DNA of 64,000 nucleotides from Cephalotus follicularis (Eukaryota > Streptophyta > Magnoliopsida > Oxalidales > Cephalotaceae), in NCBI GenBank assembly GCA_001972305.1, contig BDDD01002045.1, positions 126,654 through 190,653 on the forward strand, read 5' to 3'. The notes beneath the pieces are model-generated. The model was not told the origin of the DNA. It did no database searches and worked only from the letters and a program-made list of their open reading frames with translations. The translations under genes and the position numbers were made by a program. Within the stretch, counting starts at the first letter, position 1. Each line of letters opens with the position of its first letter. Shown here piece after piece: positions 1 to 11,915 of the stretch.

Positions 1-984
1 GTCACCCTCAGCCTATGTGTGATGATCCCCTATTGAGCACTCGCCCATACATCTCAATGCATCTCCCACAAGACCCAAAGACAACCCTTTTGCCAGAACG
101 TGTCTAGTGTTGGGGAAGACGAAAATCAAAGTCAAGCAGTCACCACACAATGCATACCAGCTGTTCAGGTCAAAGGAGACAATGCATGCTATTGACCTAC
201 TAGTCACCATAGACTATACACTACCAAGACCATAGGAATCCTATTGACATTGGGTATTGACTATCCAAATAGGTTTCCTATTCGTGGGTCTGTTCAGTGT
301 CATACTCTCTAGCATACATATCATATTTAGCTTTAGGGATAAACCCAAATGACTAGGAGACAACCATCCTCCACCGCTAACCTGGGAGCAAGCTTAACGT
401 GACAAGTCTTCACGGTTCATCAATGGCCGAAAGAAAGTGAACCTATGACTTGGAACATTTGTCACAGGGAGTAAGGATCTCATTCTCATAGCCTCCTTGG
501 CACGAGATCCAACCATTTGGTGTGACAAGGCGCTATATAACATACAGTTAATTACAAATAATTATTCTGTTATTTTTGGATGGTTAGGACGAGCCACATA
601 GCCTTGCCAATAAAAGAATATGCACATAAAATATGAATGGAATTCAGAATTGTTTAAATCAAGAGTGTATATATACAAAAAATGAGCCATATCATAGCAT
701 ACAAGGACACCCCTTGTAATGACCAAGATTTTGTTGAAGTCATTGTTTATAGAAATATGATTGCTATTGTTGAGATTGGCAAATGCTACAAGGAACCCGT
801 AATATGACCCTAACGCTCGGAGTGTTCGGGGGTTCCGCTCCCCGGTGAGTGGACGGGAGGTCCCGCTGCCTGGACAGCGGGCAGGGGCTCGGGGCAGCTC
901 ATCCGGAAGAAAATCAAAATTGGTTATTTGTTTTGGATGAGTGTCATGTTGAATGCGTCGATTTCAAAGGTTAAGAATTGACGA

Positions 985-1335
985 AGATGTCTAAAGTGCC
1001 GACGGTTTCACTTAAAGCGGTGACGCTTTGAAGGTAACCATCAACGCCTAGAGCCCTCTTGGCACCGGTTAAAAATAGAGAGTTTTGAACTTGGACAAAT
1101 TCCTCTAACCGATGACGCTTGGATGAAAGCGGCGATGCTAGGTGCAATCGACGACGCCCTAAATGTAAGCTTTGACGCTTTGAAGTCAAGTGTTTCTGTT
1201 AACTTGGATGAGACCCGAAAACGGCGACGCTTGAAAGAGAAGTGTTAGCGCTTTATTCGAGAAGGAAGTTGAAGAACTCAGAACAAGTTCGTAAAGCGGC
1301 GACACTTAGAAGTGAAGCGCCGACGCTTTGAGCTG
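985..1335. repeat. GTCGAC-type motif cluster in X1 U3
   Basis: About ten short units resembling gcgccgacgcttt, gcggcgacgctt and gcggtgacgcttt are scattered here at irregular spacing on both strands. They lie 200-550 bp upstream of the probable TATA box of X1. The same core occurs in the SIRE LTR, d/e and A/g, so it is not a private feature of this family. Function is unknown. Confidence 0.7.
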
Positions 1336-1546
1336 CAGACTAGTTACCAAAGTTTGACTTTTTGTCATTTTGTGAGTTAAATTCATTAATTATGGACATG
1401 TGGCAGGCCATGGGAGAAGGATTTGAGATATTTTTAGATGATATAACAAGTGCCACCATTTGGTTGGATTAAATTTAGCACATGGGCAACTAAGCGTGTT
1501 GAGTCATGAGAGAGAGGGAGAAGACTTGCTCCCCAAGAAACTAGCC

Positions 1547-1554
1547 TATTTATA
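1547..1554 (+). promoter_or_regulatory. Probable TATA box of LTR X1
   Basis: The sequence ctatttataggcaatgaagg is conserved in reverse in X2 (complement of 41541-41550), and a similar box is in X3 (61565-61571). Conservation among three independent insertions and a position upstream of a T-rich downstream half support a U3 promoter. Confidence 0.5.
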
Positions 1555-3433
1555 GGCAATGAAGGCTGAATTCAGTCATTTTTGGCTGAGGAAAGGAAGA
1601 GTTTTCTGCTGGGAATAAGTGAAGAATTCAACGAGAGAAAGAAAGAAAGGAAATCCAAAGTAAAGTAAGGAAATTCCATACCCATTTTATCAAAGTTCCT
1701 CTGTTTTACTTCCAAATTATGCAGCAGATTGTTTTATTCATATCTTGCTCATTTCTTAATGAAATTTAGAATGGTTTAATGTTTTAGAAACTTCAAGATG
1801 TTTCCTTTAATTTTTATGTTTTATTCTTCTTGAAATTCTATCTAATTCTTGATGAAAAGCCTGTTTCCTTTTACTGCTCCTGTATTGCTAGAACAGGGAA
1901 CCAACCACTTTAAAAATTCATAACGGATTCTATTCTCAACCAATTTTTATGAACTTGAGCTTTCTGAATTCGTAAAGATGCCTACTTTAATGTTTATGTT
2001 TTTAGTTTTCTCTAAAAGTGTTTATTTCTATATGAAATTCAAGATTTAGAAATGTTATGCAAAGCTGCTTTATGAATGTTTTGAGTTGAATTACTCAAAG
2101 TGATGAAAATGCTTTATGAATTGTGAAAGGAAATGAAATGAATGTTTCTACATGAGAAACCAGTTTTAGAAATATTGTACGATGATGTTTTATAAATACT
2201 TTGAGCTGATCACTCAAAGTATTAAAAAATATTTTATGAAATGGTTTTTATGAGAATGAACAACTACTGGATTTCGATCCAGGGAGGATTAATCTAGTAA
2301 AGATTAATGAGAATGAACCACCCTTGGCTTGCGATCCAAGGGGAATGAATCCAAGATGGATTAATGTTAATGGAGCGAAGAGTGCTCACGGACGTACATG
2401 TGATGTAAGGATAGTAATCGGGGAGTGTACAATGCCCCAGTGAAGAGGTGTGAAAGGGTTCATTAAGTTTTTATGAAATGTTCTGATTCATGTGATATGA
2501 TCAGAAAAACGAAATGAATGTGAAATGTTTTGGTTTTACAAAATATACCAGAAAATGATTTTTATGATGTTTTCAAGTATGGCTGGGCTATACACCAGCA
2601 AATGAATGATTTTGGAAATGTTCTGGTTTTATAAAACTAGAAGATGATTTTCAATGACGTTTTGAAATGTATGATTACAAACGTTTTGATAAAGATTATC
2701 AAAAACAACGGATTTCAATGACGTTTTATGACTATGATCCTTACTGGGCTATTTGAGCCCACTCCTTTCAATGTCTTGTTTTGAAATGAATTTCCCGGAA
2801 ACGTGGAACGTGGAATCGCGAGCTTTAAAGAAAGTTCATAAACGAAGTATCAGAAATGAAGTATATTATGCTATGAAGTTTTGTTTTTCTGCTGTGTAAC
2901 ATTCTATGATAGACGATGTATAGATGCCAAAGTATGGAAATGAATGTTATAGTTTATGATGTTTTAATGTAAGATAATGATATCAAAAGTTATAGAACAT
3001 ACCTGAGAGTATGAGAAGTTAATGGTAAATGTGAGCAATGAGTATGACTGTTTTATGATGTGATAAGTCTATAATTTCCGCTGTGTAACGTTTATGTCTA
3101 GTAATGTGTAAATGTAAAGTGCTAGAAAAGAATGGTTATCATGAGAAGTATGATAATTCTAAAGTTGATGATAGAAGTTGTAAAGGTATTCTATGAAGCT
3201 ATTAAACATGACAGATCATAAGTGATCAAGCGATTATTGAATGGTATGACTTAGATCCTGTGATATGTATATTGTGAATTGATGAGTATAAGGAGTACGA
3301 TGTAATATGGATTGTTAAATGATTAAACGATTTGATGATTAATGGTTTACCCCACGTAATTCACCGATTCCTCGAGGCTCGCTTTGAGCATAAAGCGGAC
3401 TTAGGTCGGGGGCGTTACACCCCTAACCTAACA

Positions 3434-3447
3434 ATCTCCCACTTGTC
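3434..3447 (-). other. C1 polypurine tract
   Basis: On the minus strand the run gggacaagtgggagat lies directly before the 3' LTR start (tgttagg). This is the standard position and composition of the plus-strand primer in copia elements. Confidence 0.75.
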
Positions 3448-3448
3448 C

Positions 3449-4419
3449 CTATAGCCACGACGACCGATAGCCTAAGCCGATGGCACTTCGATGTCTCTCT
3501 AGAACAGTGCTGCTCAATGCCTTGGTCAGTGGGTCTGCTAAATTTGCCTCCGTGGAAACTCTCTCAAGGGTAATGTCTCCTCTGTCAATGATCTCTCTAA
3601 TCAGGTGATACCGTCGCTATATATGCTTGGAGCGATGATGAGACCGGGGTTCTTTGGCTTGTGCAACAGCCCCATTGTTGTCACAGTACACCGTAATTGG
3701 ACGTGCAATGGTTGGAACCACATCAAGTTTAGCAATGAACTTTTGCATCCAAACAGCTTCCTTGGCAGCATCTGAGCCTGCAACAAATTCCCCCTTCCAT
3801 GGTGGAGTCAGCAGTAGTCTCCTGCTTGGAACTCATCCAGCTCACAGCACCTCCATTCAGGATGAAAACATATCCTGAAACAGATTTGTGATCATCCGGA
3901 TCACTGTTGAAACTAGAGTTTGTAAAGCCTTCTAATCTCAACTCACTATCTCCTCCATAGACCAATAAGGTATCCTGAGTCCTTTTTAGGTATTGAGAAC
4001 CCCCTTGACTGCTTCCAAATGTTTCTCACCAGAATCAGACTGAAATTGACTAGCCATATCCAAGGCATAGACGACATCAGGTCTAGTACACAACATGGCA
4101 TGCATGATGGAGCCAACATCCGAAGCATATGGTTGCCTACTCATGCAAGCCCTCTCCTCATTTGTCTGTGGAGACATCCTCTTGGAGAGGTGAATTCCTT
4201 GGCCAATTGGAAGAAGGCCCCGCTTAGAATTATCAAGGCCATACCGTTTCAGCACCTTGCTGATGTATTGTCTTTAGGAGAGTCCCAACAACCTATAAGA
4301 TCTGTCTCTATAGATATTTATACCCAATATATAGGAAGTCTCTCCCAAATCCTTCATGGAGAAGTTCTTGGACAACCATACTTTAATGGATTGCAACATA
4401 CCCACATCATTCCCTATGA
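3449..4419 (-). pseudogene. C1 pol: end of reverse transcriptase and RNase H (broken)
   Basis: The reading resumes after a frameshift with the RT active-site YVDD near 4430-4441 and continues into the connection region and RNase H. Visible RNase H features include the SGYVF and SSKQ signatures near 3810-3870. At the end, a segment reading ADPLTKAL near 3520-3545 is the usual copia C-terminal motif, followed by a TAG stop at 3449-3451. Breaks include a stop replacing a Gln codon near 4283 and a frameshift near 3790. The protein would degrade the RNA strand of the RNA-DNA hybrid; here it cannot be made intact. It belongs to the same pol as the next three upstream pieces. Confidence 0.75.
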
Positions 4420-4824
4420 TTAGTAAGTCATCCACGTATAGTACCAAGAATGTGATGTTTGGGCCATCCTGTTTCCGGTAGACACAAGGCTCATCCGCGT
4501 TTTTGATGAAACCGAAGTCTTAACGGTCTCATCAAAACGGATGTTCCAGCTGCGGGATGCTTGCTTAAGGTCGTAGATCAACCTTTGGAGCTTACACACT
4601 CTCTGTGGATGCTCTATGGATGCAAACCCCTTGGGTTGGGACATATAAATGTCCTCTTGAAGAAAGCCGTTCAAGAAGGCTATATTGACATCCATTTTCC
4701 ATATCTCATAATCGTAATGAGCAGCAACAACAAGCAATATCCGGATGGACTTAAGCATAGCGACTGGTGAGAAAGTTTCGGTATAGTCAACTCCATGTCG
4801 TTGCATATACCCTTTTGCTACCAA
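4420..4824 (-). pseudogene. C1 pol: reverse transcriptase palm segment
   Basis: This frame holds the RVT_2 core: the segment VAKGY, then MDVNIAFLNG (the first catalytic Asp region) and the KQASRSWN signature typical of copia RT. It is separated from the upstream integrase frame by a single TGA codon at 4825-4827 replacing an Arg codon. It loses frame near 4520, where one T appears to be missing, so YVDD falls in another frame. The family copies element RNA into cDNA in cytoplasmic particles. Confidence 0.8.
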
Positions 4825-6405
4825 TCATGCTTTATAAGTCTCAATCTTACCATCAGCTCCAATCTTCCTCTTGAAGATCCATTTGCAACCAATAGGGTTA
4901 ATACCCTCAGGTGCATCGACCAAGTTCCATACTTGGTTGGCGTCCATGGAGTCCATCTCGGATTTCATGGCCTCTAGCCATGCCCCGGATATAGTGCTCT
5001 TCACTACCTCCTCGTAGCTGATAGGCTCGTCATCATCGATGTCGTTGAGTTCCTCAGTTCCCTCGATGAGAAAGCCATATCTCTCAGGGGGTACCAGAAC
5101 TCTGCCTGATCTCCTTACAAGACGAACGCCTAACTGAGATCCACTCTCAGGTTGGGAACCTTCCCCAACAATGTCTGTAGAGGGTTGAACCTCTAATTCC
5201 TCCTCATCTTGTGGGCTTTCACCAGTTGATAACTCTCTCAGTTCCACCTTGCTCCCACTGCTCCCTGCAAACAGGTATTCCTTATCTAGGAATTTAGCAG
5301 TATGCGAAACAAAAACCTTTTGATCGCTGGGGTGGTAGAAGTAGTATCCTTTTGTCTCTTTAGGATACCCCACAAACCGACAGCTATCTGCTCTTGCCTC
5401 CAGCTTAGAAGGCTCTTGCCTCCTAACATAAGCTGGACAGCCCCAAACCCTCAAATGGTTTAGGTTGAGTTTCCTCCCGATATAAACCTCGTAAGGAGTG
5501 GAGGGGACATATTTTGAAGGAATCCGGTTTAGGATGTGCACCACCGCGTGCAGTGCATAACCCCAGAATGATATAGGAAGATCCGCGAAAGACATCATGG
5601 ACCAGACCATGTTCATCAAAGTCTGATTTCTCTGCTCGGACACACCATTATGCTGTGGTGTTCTTGGAGGTGTCCACTGAGAGAGAATTTCGTTATCCCT
5701 CAGATAACCCTGGAATTCAGCAAATAGGTATTCACCACCTCGATTCGACCGAAGGATCTTAATGGGTTTACCCATTTCCTTTTCTACTTCTAGTCTGAAT
5801 TCCTTGAACCTCTCAAAGGCTTCAGACTTGTGTTTCATCAGAAACACATAACCATACAGTGACAAGTCATCGGTAAAGGTGATGAAGTAGGGAAAACCTC
5901 CACTAGCATTGACCGACATAGGTCCGCAGACGTCGGTGTGGACAAGTCCTAGTATGTCCACTGCCCTTTCTCCTACCCCGGAGAAGGGAGATTCGGTCAT
6001 CTTGCCAATTAAACATGGCTCACACGTAGGAAAGGACTCCACGTCCTGCATGTCTAAAAGACCACCCTTAACCATACGTGTTAGTCTAGCCTCGCTAGGA
6101 TGACCTAATCTACAATGCCATATGTACGAAGGGTTTACATCACGTATCTCTGGTTGTCTTTTAATGCTTGTTCCAATTTGAATTGTTAAAGCCATTTGTG
6201 CATTTGTATTTAAAACATAGATCCCATTGTCAATGTGTCCATCACATAAAAGAACATTGTTATGTATAAGTCTACAGCCATATGCAAAAAAAGTGAGCTC
6301 CATGTCCATCTTATACAAATATGAAACTGAAACAATGTTTCTTACAAGGTTCTTGACAAAATAGCAAGGATGAAGTTTACTTACATGGCCATTACACAAA
6401 GACAA
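4825..6405 (-). CDS. C1 pol: integrase and start of reverse transcriptase, longest open piece
   Basis: This is a 526-codon open frame without internal stops. The GAG-pre-integrase zinc site HHCC is visible at about residues 97, 102, 128 and 131. The core has Asp158 (HTDVCG) and Glu257 (VSEQRN). The second catalytic Asp is replaced by Asn at about residue 221 (RSNRGG where RSDRGG is usual), and the 35-residue spacing to the Glu is kept. The start of the RVT_2 domain (VWNLVDAP...CKWIFKRK) is at about residues 487-520. The frame continues from the protease segment after a shift in a T-run near 6412, so there is no true start codon here. It is a relic, although openness over 1.6 kb is notable for so diverged an element. 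Confidence 0.85.
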   Translation of the reverse strand: MSLCNGHVSKLHPCYFVKNLVRNIVSVSYLYKMDMELTFFAYGCRLIHNNVLLCDGHIDNGIYVLNTNAQMALTIQIGTSIKRQPEIRDVNPSYIWHCRLGHPSEARLTRMVKGGLLDMQDVESFPTCEPCLIGKMTESPFSGVGERAVDILGLVHTDVCGPMSVNASGGFPYFITFTDDLSLYGYVFLMKHKSEAFERFKEFRLEVEKEMGKPIKILRSNRGGEYLFAEFQGYLRDNEILSQWTPPRTPQHNGVSEQRNQTLMNMVWSMMSFADLPISFWGYALHAVVHILNRIPSKYVPSTPYEVYIGRKLNLNHLRVWGCPAYVRRQEPSKLEARADSCRFVGYPKETKGYYFYHPSDQKVFVSHTAKFLDKEYLFAGSSGSKVELRELSTGESPQDEEELEVQPSTDIVGEGSQPESGSQLGVRLVRRSGRVLVPPERYGFLIEGTEELNDIDDDEPISYEEVVKSTISGAWLEAMKSEMDSMDANQVWNLVDAPEGINPIGCKWIFKRKIGADGKIETYKA

Positions 6406-6406
6406 T

Positions 6407-6740
6407 TCAAAAAATGCCTATTGTCGTGGTGTGAATCCTCGATCCATCACCTAAGCGCAAGTCCAAAGCTTCAGCCTCTCTCAGCTGTCTAGCGCCTCTT
6501 AGCCCCTGCAAAGAGTTACAAATATTAGTTCCACAACCTGAATCCAAAACCCAAGTTGAACTAACATTAGTAGCTAGAAAAAGCTCAATCATGAAAGTAC
6601 TTGACCCTGAGGCACCTCCTGATTTGGACTTTTGGAACTCACTGCACTGTGATCTCCAATGTCCGTGCTTTCCATAATAAAAGCAACAGTCATCATCCTG
6701 TAGCTGTCGGATCGTTCAAGGACGGATCCCCCTATAGCTA
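6407..6740 (-). pseudogene. C1 gag end (zinc knuckle) and protease start
   Basis: A zinc knuckle is visible near 6645-6690 as CFYYGKHGHWRSQC, in which the second Cys of the CCHC pattern is Tyr. The protease active site follows near 6535-6560 as WVLDSGC, matching the DSG form of copia proteases. The frame ends at a TGA at 6407-6409 because of the T-run shift that separates it from the integrase frame. Confidence 0.7.
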
Positions 6741-6741
6741 G

Positions 6742-7500
6742 TCACGCCGGCACAGCTGCTGTTCTCCCTTTCTTCTTCTTCTTCTTCCCTTTAGGTTTCA
6801 TGGGCGCCTTGCCCTTGGACATGGATCCTCTCGATCCGCTATCTCTTGGAGCTGTCCGGGAAGATGTAGAAGGAAGAAACATCACATTCAACTTGGACCT
6901 CCCGTGGTCTATGTCGGCTTCGGCCGTAGGAAGCATTTCCATAAGTTCATGCAGATTAGTATCCACCTTGTTCATGTGGAAATTTGTGATGAACTGGGAG
7001 TATGATCGAGGGAGAGATTAAGCACCAGGTCAATGTAAAAATCAATCTCTATGGTGAGATCTAATTGAGCCAGCTGCTCAACAAGATCAATCATCTTCAA
7101 TCCATGTGCATGGACTGAAGATCCCTCGGCCATCTTCGTGCAGAAGGGCTGACGAGACAAGTTATATCGCTCGATCCTCGACTGGGATCCATACAACTCC
7201 TGAAGACGGAGAAGTATAGCTCCTAGGATATCAAGCTTCTCGTGCTGTCTTTGCAATTTCGGGACCATAGCCGAAATTGCTAAGCAACGAGCTTGCTCGT
7301 CCTCGTCTAACCATTTGGCCCTCTTGGCCTAAAGCTCATCCGACGGGTTGGCTCCCAGTTTAGGGGGGCTCTCAGTCATGACATGAACAAACTTCATGCT
7401 CGTGAGTGCTAAGCGCAGATTGCGCTGCTAATCCAAGAAGCTAGGACCCGTAAGCTTATTTGTTTCCAAAACGCGTGAAAGTGTTGTGCCAACTGACATT
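6742..7500 (-). pseudogene. C1 gag (degraded capsid region)
   Basis: The reading begins with an ATG at about 7500 (MSVGTT...). It shows stops near 7429 and 7332, then open stretches at 6972-7268 and 6742-6975 in different frames. The second ends in a Lys-rich tract typical of a nucleocapsid. It resembles the UBN2-type gag of copia elements by order and composition. Several stops and at least one frameshift make it non-functional. Confidence 0.6.
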
Positions 7501-7684
7501 GTTGTAGAATATGGTGATAACTAGTAACCTATAAAAGAGGAAACAAGAGAGATATAAATTACCAAATCATTCCATTTATATTATTACCATAACACTTGGT
7601 CTTTTGTAATTATGGCTCCTCCCACTATTCTAATCGTATCCCACACCTCCATGTGGAATTTGGGAAGCCTCTCGTATCATGACC
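7501..7684 (-). other. C1 leader, piece next to gag
   Basis: This non-coding stretch lies between the gag start and the G1 insertion. On the minus strand it leads straight into the C1 gag ATG. The rest of the leader lies beyond G1 (18225-18848) and beyond LTR d (30989-31532). Confidence 0.5.
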
Positions 7685-9505
7685 CATTCCCCAAACGACA
7701 GGGGACACGAGCACTGCAATGGATGACACACCTGCCAACAACCCTACAAACCCAAACCATCCAACAGAAGCGCCGAGACAACGCTCAAGGCGTCTAAAAC
7801 ACAAAAGCCCAACCAAAAACGCTAGGGCTAAAAACACGCGATACAACGCAGTGTCTAGAGAAAGGCTGAGGACTCAGGAAAAACTACTGGGGACCCAAAA
7901 ACTCCCCGTTTCACTTAAGCCCGAGGAATCCACATGCGCCCCGCACGTGCACACCAAACACAAAGGTCTACTAAAAGCCCGAGGAGCCAGACGTTACAAC
8001 TCTGCACCTCGGCAACATACACCCAATCACTTGGGCCTCATCACGAACTAGGCGTCCGTGGTTACCCAAGTAACCAAAATATCCGAGGACACCAAAATGT
8101 CCTGAGACACACCAACACCCAAAGGCGCACCAAGATCCACGAGTGCGCCACAGCGTTCAAGGACTCGCTCAAGTCCTAGGACACACCCAATGCCCGGGGA
8201 CACACCAAAGTCCCAGGGACTCTCCAAGGTACCATGCAAACCTCACGTCCGAGGACTACCGACTAGCCTAATGGTCTGGCTACAACCTCCCTAGGACCAG
8301 GGAAATGCTCAGGCAACGACCGAGATGGTCTGGCTCCCAGCCAAGGAAACCTGCCGTGCACCTAGGTCAAATCTAAGGTCAACAGAGCCCAACCACTATC
8401 TTCAAACATAGCATACACCCACATCTTGCCTCGGGAGCTCGGCATAAAGGTCTAAGCAACCTAAAACATCAAGCATCAATAAGATAAAAGATCCCGAGGA
8501 AAGAATAACACTTCATAGCATAAAAGGAATTATACACCAATATTCTTCCAAGGTTCATGTACATGATTGTTTACAAAAGATACAACAGCCCCAAAACATA
8601 ACCCAAAAGTATGTCCTAAATGCATGAAGGGAACTAGCCGAGAAGGCCAGGGGAAGAGCTAACTCCTCGGTCTACCTCGCAATGAGTCCTTAACGTGGTC
8701 TGACGTGGGGAAGACTTCACCTGCTTCCTCGACTGCAAAACAACAATTTGGGAGGGGATTAGTCCAAAGACTAGTGAGAGGGGAAAGAAAGCATTCCATA
8801 ACGCCCGACGACACTGGACGCTGAGCAAAAGGTTATGCCCAATTGGCCAAAAAGCTCACCTCGGCTCACCACCCGAGGACACTCAACAAGAATCGAAAGA
8901 CTACTTGGAGTATATAAAGCTAGCAAAAGATAAATATATCAACAATGCTATGAAACAATAGTATGAGAGATAGAAGTAAAGCAAGGTGTCCAAACTCAAT
9001 TTCCCGAGGACCCAACAAAGGATCAAGAACTCCAAGGATCAATTGATCAGAGGAATACTGGTACCTGCCACATTACCAAAACCCACCTCGGCCTTTCACC
9101 TCAGCCAAAATCCATACATCTACTGGCGCCGAGTTTCACGACGGCAATACCTCAACAGTCCCTGACTGGAGATGAATATCATAGGCTTGCGGGGAGTGCA
9201 TCACCTGCCACGTATCGATACAGAGAGCCACAAGTCTTCGCCTTCCACCGGAGGTGCCGACTGATTAGTGTCGAACCCAGCCCCTGGGAGACTAGCAGAT
9301 CACGAACATCAATTGAGGGGCCAGCGAATCACCTCAAGGCACCACCCTCGTCAGCAATCGTGTATGAGAAATTCGACAGGTAGGTCAGCGAATCACCTCT
9401 CAAACCATCCTTCGTCGGGAATCTCATAGAGAAGTATCCTATCGGTTACAACGGTTCCCAGTATCCAGTATCTGAACTCAACAGCACATTGTATCAATAA
9501 AACAT

Positions 9506-9576
<71 letters not shown>

Positions 9577-10504
9577 GATAAAAGAGGGGATAATACATAT
9601 CGACCCAAGAACCTCAAGCATACCACAGCTCGGAAATCAATATCAACAAGAATATGTCAAGATAACAAGGAAGAAACAGCTCCCATAACAAGACACCATG
9701 GAAGGAATATATATACATATATACATATCCGAGGACACAAAATAGCTTAGGACTCTCAACTGTTTCAAGATAAAAAAAAGGAATGTCCCACTCACAACTT
9801 ATCCACACCTCCAACAGCTCCTATTGCTTAGGATCAATGCTCGGCTCCTCAGCTACAAGAACAAAGAACAACAAGCACAGACTTAGCACAGTCTGCAACA
9901 AAAACAAAGGAAAACATGCATGTAACCTTCAATGCATGATCGTCTCCTCGGATAGTCACCATGACCATCCCAAAGCTGAACATACCACCATGGAGCATCA
10001 CGATCACCACCACCATCTTGGACTCCACCGCGAACAGGAGGTTTAGCACCCACATTACCAAACAAAAAGAGGAAAGAAGACGAAGAAAGGAAGAGCTCAC
10101 CTCTACGAACTGAAGGTCCAAGATCTTCAAGCAAAACTCGTCTTCTTCAAAGGAAACTTCAAAAGGAAAGAAGAAAAGCACAGAGAACTTACACTTCTCT
10201 CATCTAACACATTTCTGGCACTAACAACTGATACAACGGCTCCATACTGCTTATACTGCCTTGATGTGAATGTTGTGTGCTTGACAAGATGGGACACTGA
10301 AATCCCTTACACAACCTGCCACCAGCACATGCACACTCCAACGCCAATGCACCAAAACGGAAGAAGCCAACAACACCAAAGCCAAACAACTCAAACCACC
10401 TAAAGCCCAAACCATAAGGTCCAACTCTTCCCAAAGGAAAAGAAAAATTTTCCAAGGCCCAAAACAACAAGTCCAATACCCGTAATTGGACCTGGGTCAT
10501 TACA
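7685..10504 (-). repeat. G1 3' LTR
   Basis: This 2.8-kb repeat aligns along its length with 15499-18224. In element orientation it starts tgtaatgacccagg next to the polypurine tract. It is longer than its partner because of a dinucleotide expansion (9507-9576) and a stretch near 9230-9350 that is reduced in the other copy. ORF-like runs in it, including a His-rich one, are chance. Confidence 0.88.
9507..9576. repeat. (AC)n(AT)n compound microsatellite
   Basis: About 22 AC units are followed by about 13 AT units. The corresponding place in the G1 5' LTR (17279-17297) holds only a short TA run, so the expansion arose after insertion. Confidence 0.95.
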
Positions 10505-10518
10505 TCCACCCCACCTTA
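10505..10518 (-). other. G1 polypurine tract
   Basis: On the minus strand, aaggtggggtgga abuts the 3' LTR start tgtaatgaccc. This is the expected plus-strand priming site. Confidence 0.8.
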
Positions 10519-11694
10519 GGAAATTCCGTCCTCGGAATTGCCTGTTGGAATACCACAGAGGTCGGGATAACGACTTCTCATCTCCTCTTCTTGTTCCTTG
10601 GTAGATTCCTCTGCTACTTGGTTTCTCCAAAGGACATTCACCAACGGGATAGTCTTATTCCTCAAGACCTGATCCCGACGATCCAAAACCTTCACTGGGA
10701 TCTCCTCATATGCTAAGGTTGGTAACTCCTCCTCCGGAAACTCCACCAAGGGCTTCAAAACATGAGAGGGGTCTGGTACATACTTCCTTAACATGGAAAC
10801 ATGGAAGACATTGTGGACACGATCCATCTTGTGAGGTAAATCCAGACGATAAGCTACTGGTCCAATCCTCTTCAAAACCTCACAAGGACCTATGTACCTC
10901 GGTCTCAGCTTACCACGCTTACCAAAATGAACCACTCCAGCGTATGGCGATACACGGAGGAAAACTTTATCACCAATACAGAACTCCAAAGCCTTACGAA
11001 GCTGGTCAGCATAACTCTTTTGCCTGCTCTGCGCTGCTTGTAAACGTTCTCGGATAAGCTTCACCTTCTCTGCCATGTCTTGTACCATCTCGGGACTTAG
11101 CAACTTTCGGTCCCCAACTTCATTCCAACACAACGGAGTCCTACAACGCCTGCCATACAAAGCTTCATAAGGTGCCATACCAAGACTGGTCTGGTAGCTA
11201 TTGTTGTAGGCGAATTCGATCAAGGCCAGCCGAGAATCCCAACTCTCCTTGAAATCCATCACACAGGCTCTCAACATATCTTCAAGAATTTGGATCGTCC
11301 GCTCGGAATTCCCGTCAATTTGAGGATAATACGCTGTACTGAGTCGCAACTCTGTACCCAGCGCTACTTGCAAGCTCAGCCAAAACCTTGAAGTGAACCC
11401 TGGATCTCTGTATGAAACAATACTGCTGGGGACTCCATGCAGCCTGACGATCTCATCCACGTACAACAAAGCCAATCTTTCCAAGATATACCCCATCCGT
11501 ATTGGCAAAAAGTGCCCAACTTGGTCAGTCGATCCACTATAACCCATATGGCATCGTGTTTTCTCCGTGTCAGAGGAAAACTTGAAACAAAGTCCATAGA
11601 TATATGATCCCACTTCCATTCTGGGATAGGAAGAGACTGAAGAAGACCTGACGGCTTCTGTCTTTCCGCTTTCACCTGCTGGCAAGTTAGGCAT
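10516..11694 (-). pseudogene. G1 pol: integrase core, C-terminal domain and chromodomain
   Basis: In this 392-codon frame the integrase core is read from about residue 75. The second catalytic Asp is replaced by Tyr (IVSYRD, residue 95) and Glu131 (NSERT) is kept at 35-residue spacing. A GPY/F-type C-terminal region follows (about residues 240-305, ending NVFHVSML). A chromodomain is at about residues 329-378 (VKVLDRR...LRNKTIP...RYPDL). In chromoviruses this domain tethers integrase to modified histones. The first 70 residues are out of frame with the true protein, because the N-terminal half is read in the 11376-11870 frame. It ends at the polypurine tract. Confidence 0.85.
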
Positions 11695-11870
11695 CTTGCC
11701 ACGAACTTGGCAATTTCACTCTTCATACCACGCCACCAATAGAGAAGCTTAAGGTCACGATACATCTTGGTACTTCCAGGATGCATTGACCAAGCAGAAC
11801 AATGCGCTTCGTCCAAAATATCCTTCTTAAGCTCTACCACATGCGACACACATATCCTCGGGCCAAACAT
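11376..11870 (-). pseudogene. G1 pol: integrase N-terminal zinc domain and first catalytic Asp
   Basis: The HHCC zinc site is seen at about His23, His30, Cys60 and Cys63 (CLTC). It is followed by [15 protein letters not shown] with the first catalytic Asp at about residue 93 and by VIVDRLTK. The frame is lost at about residue 118, where the reading passes to the overlapping frame above. It is relic integrase of G1. Confidence 0.82.
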
Positions 11871-11915
11871 CAGAGCACCATCCTCTCAGATGTGTAAGTC
11901 ATTCCGAGCTCCTTC

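Larger units (their letters stand above)
715..3419 (+). mobile_element. Solo LTR X1 (gypsy-like), inserted in the C1 3' LTR
   Basis: The 2,705-bp unit begins tgtaatgacc and ends gggcgttaca, with 5-bp target duplications cccct at 710-714 and 3420-3424. Removing it restores the C1 LTR exactly as in the copy near 36790-36810. There is no internal coding region, primer site or second LTR, so it is a solo LTR left by LTR-LTR recombination. Two relatives occur at 40124-42157 (reverse) and 61041-63154. A TATA-like box sits near 1547. A repeated phrase of the type 'attgcgatccaaggggaatgaatcc' (2310-2350) recurs in X2 and X3. Gypsy membership is inferred from the terminal sequence and length only. Confidence 0.9.
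1..3433 (-). repeat. C1 3' LTR (partial, interrupted by X1)
   Basis: Bases 1-714 plus 3420-3433 are one LTR end, matching 36090-36810 base for base apart from scattered substitutions. In element orientation it begins tgttaggttagggg, directly after a purine-rich tract at 3434-3447. The rest of the LTR lies before base 1. X1 occupies 715-3419. Confidence 0.82.

Noticed and set aside
9393..9626. Open frame with a Val-Cys repeat
   Set aside because: It is the translation of the (AC)n(AT)n microsatellite.
9783..10046. His-rich open frame
   Set aside because: It lies inside the G1 LTR. The matching frame in the other LTR (17503-17742) differs freely, and the His run is a low-complexity chance product.
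10204..10509. Minus-strand frame next to G1 pol
   Set aside because: It lies in the 3' LTR beyond the polypurine tract, so it cannot be part of pol. The similar frame in the 5' LTR reflects LTR homology only.
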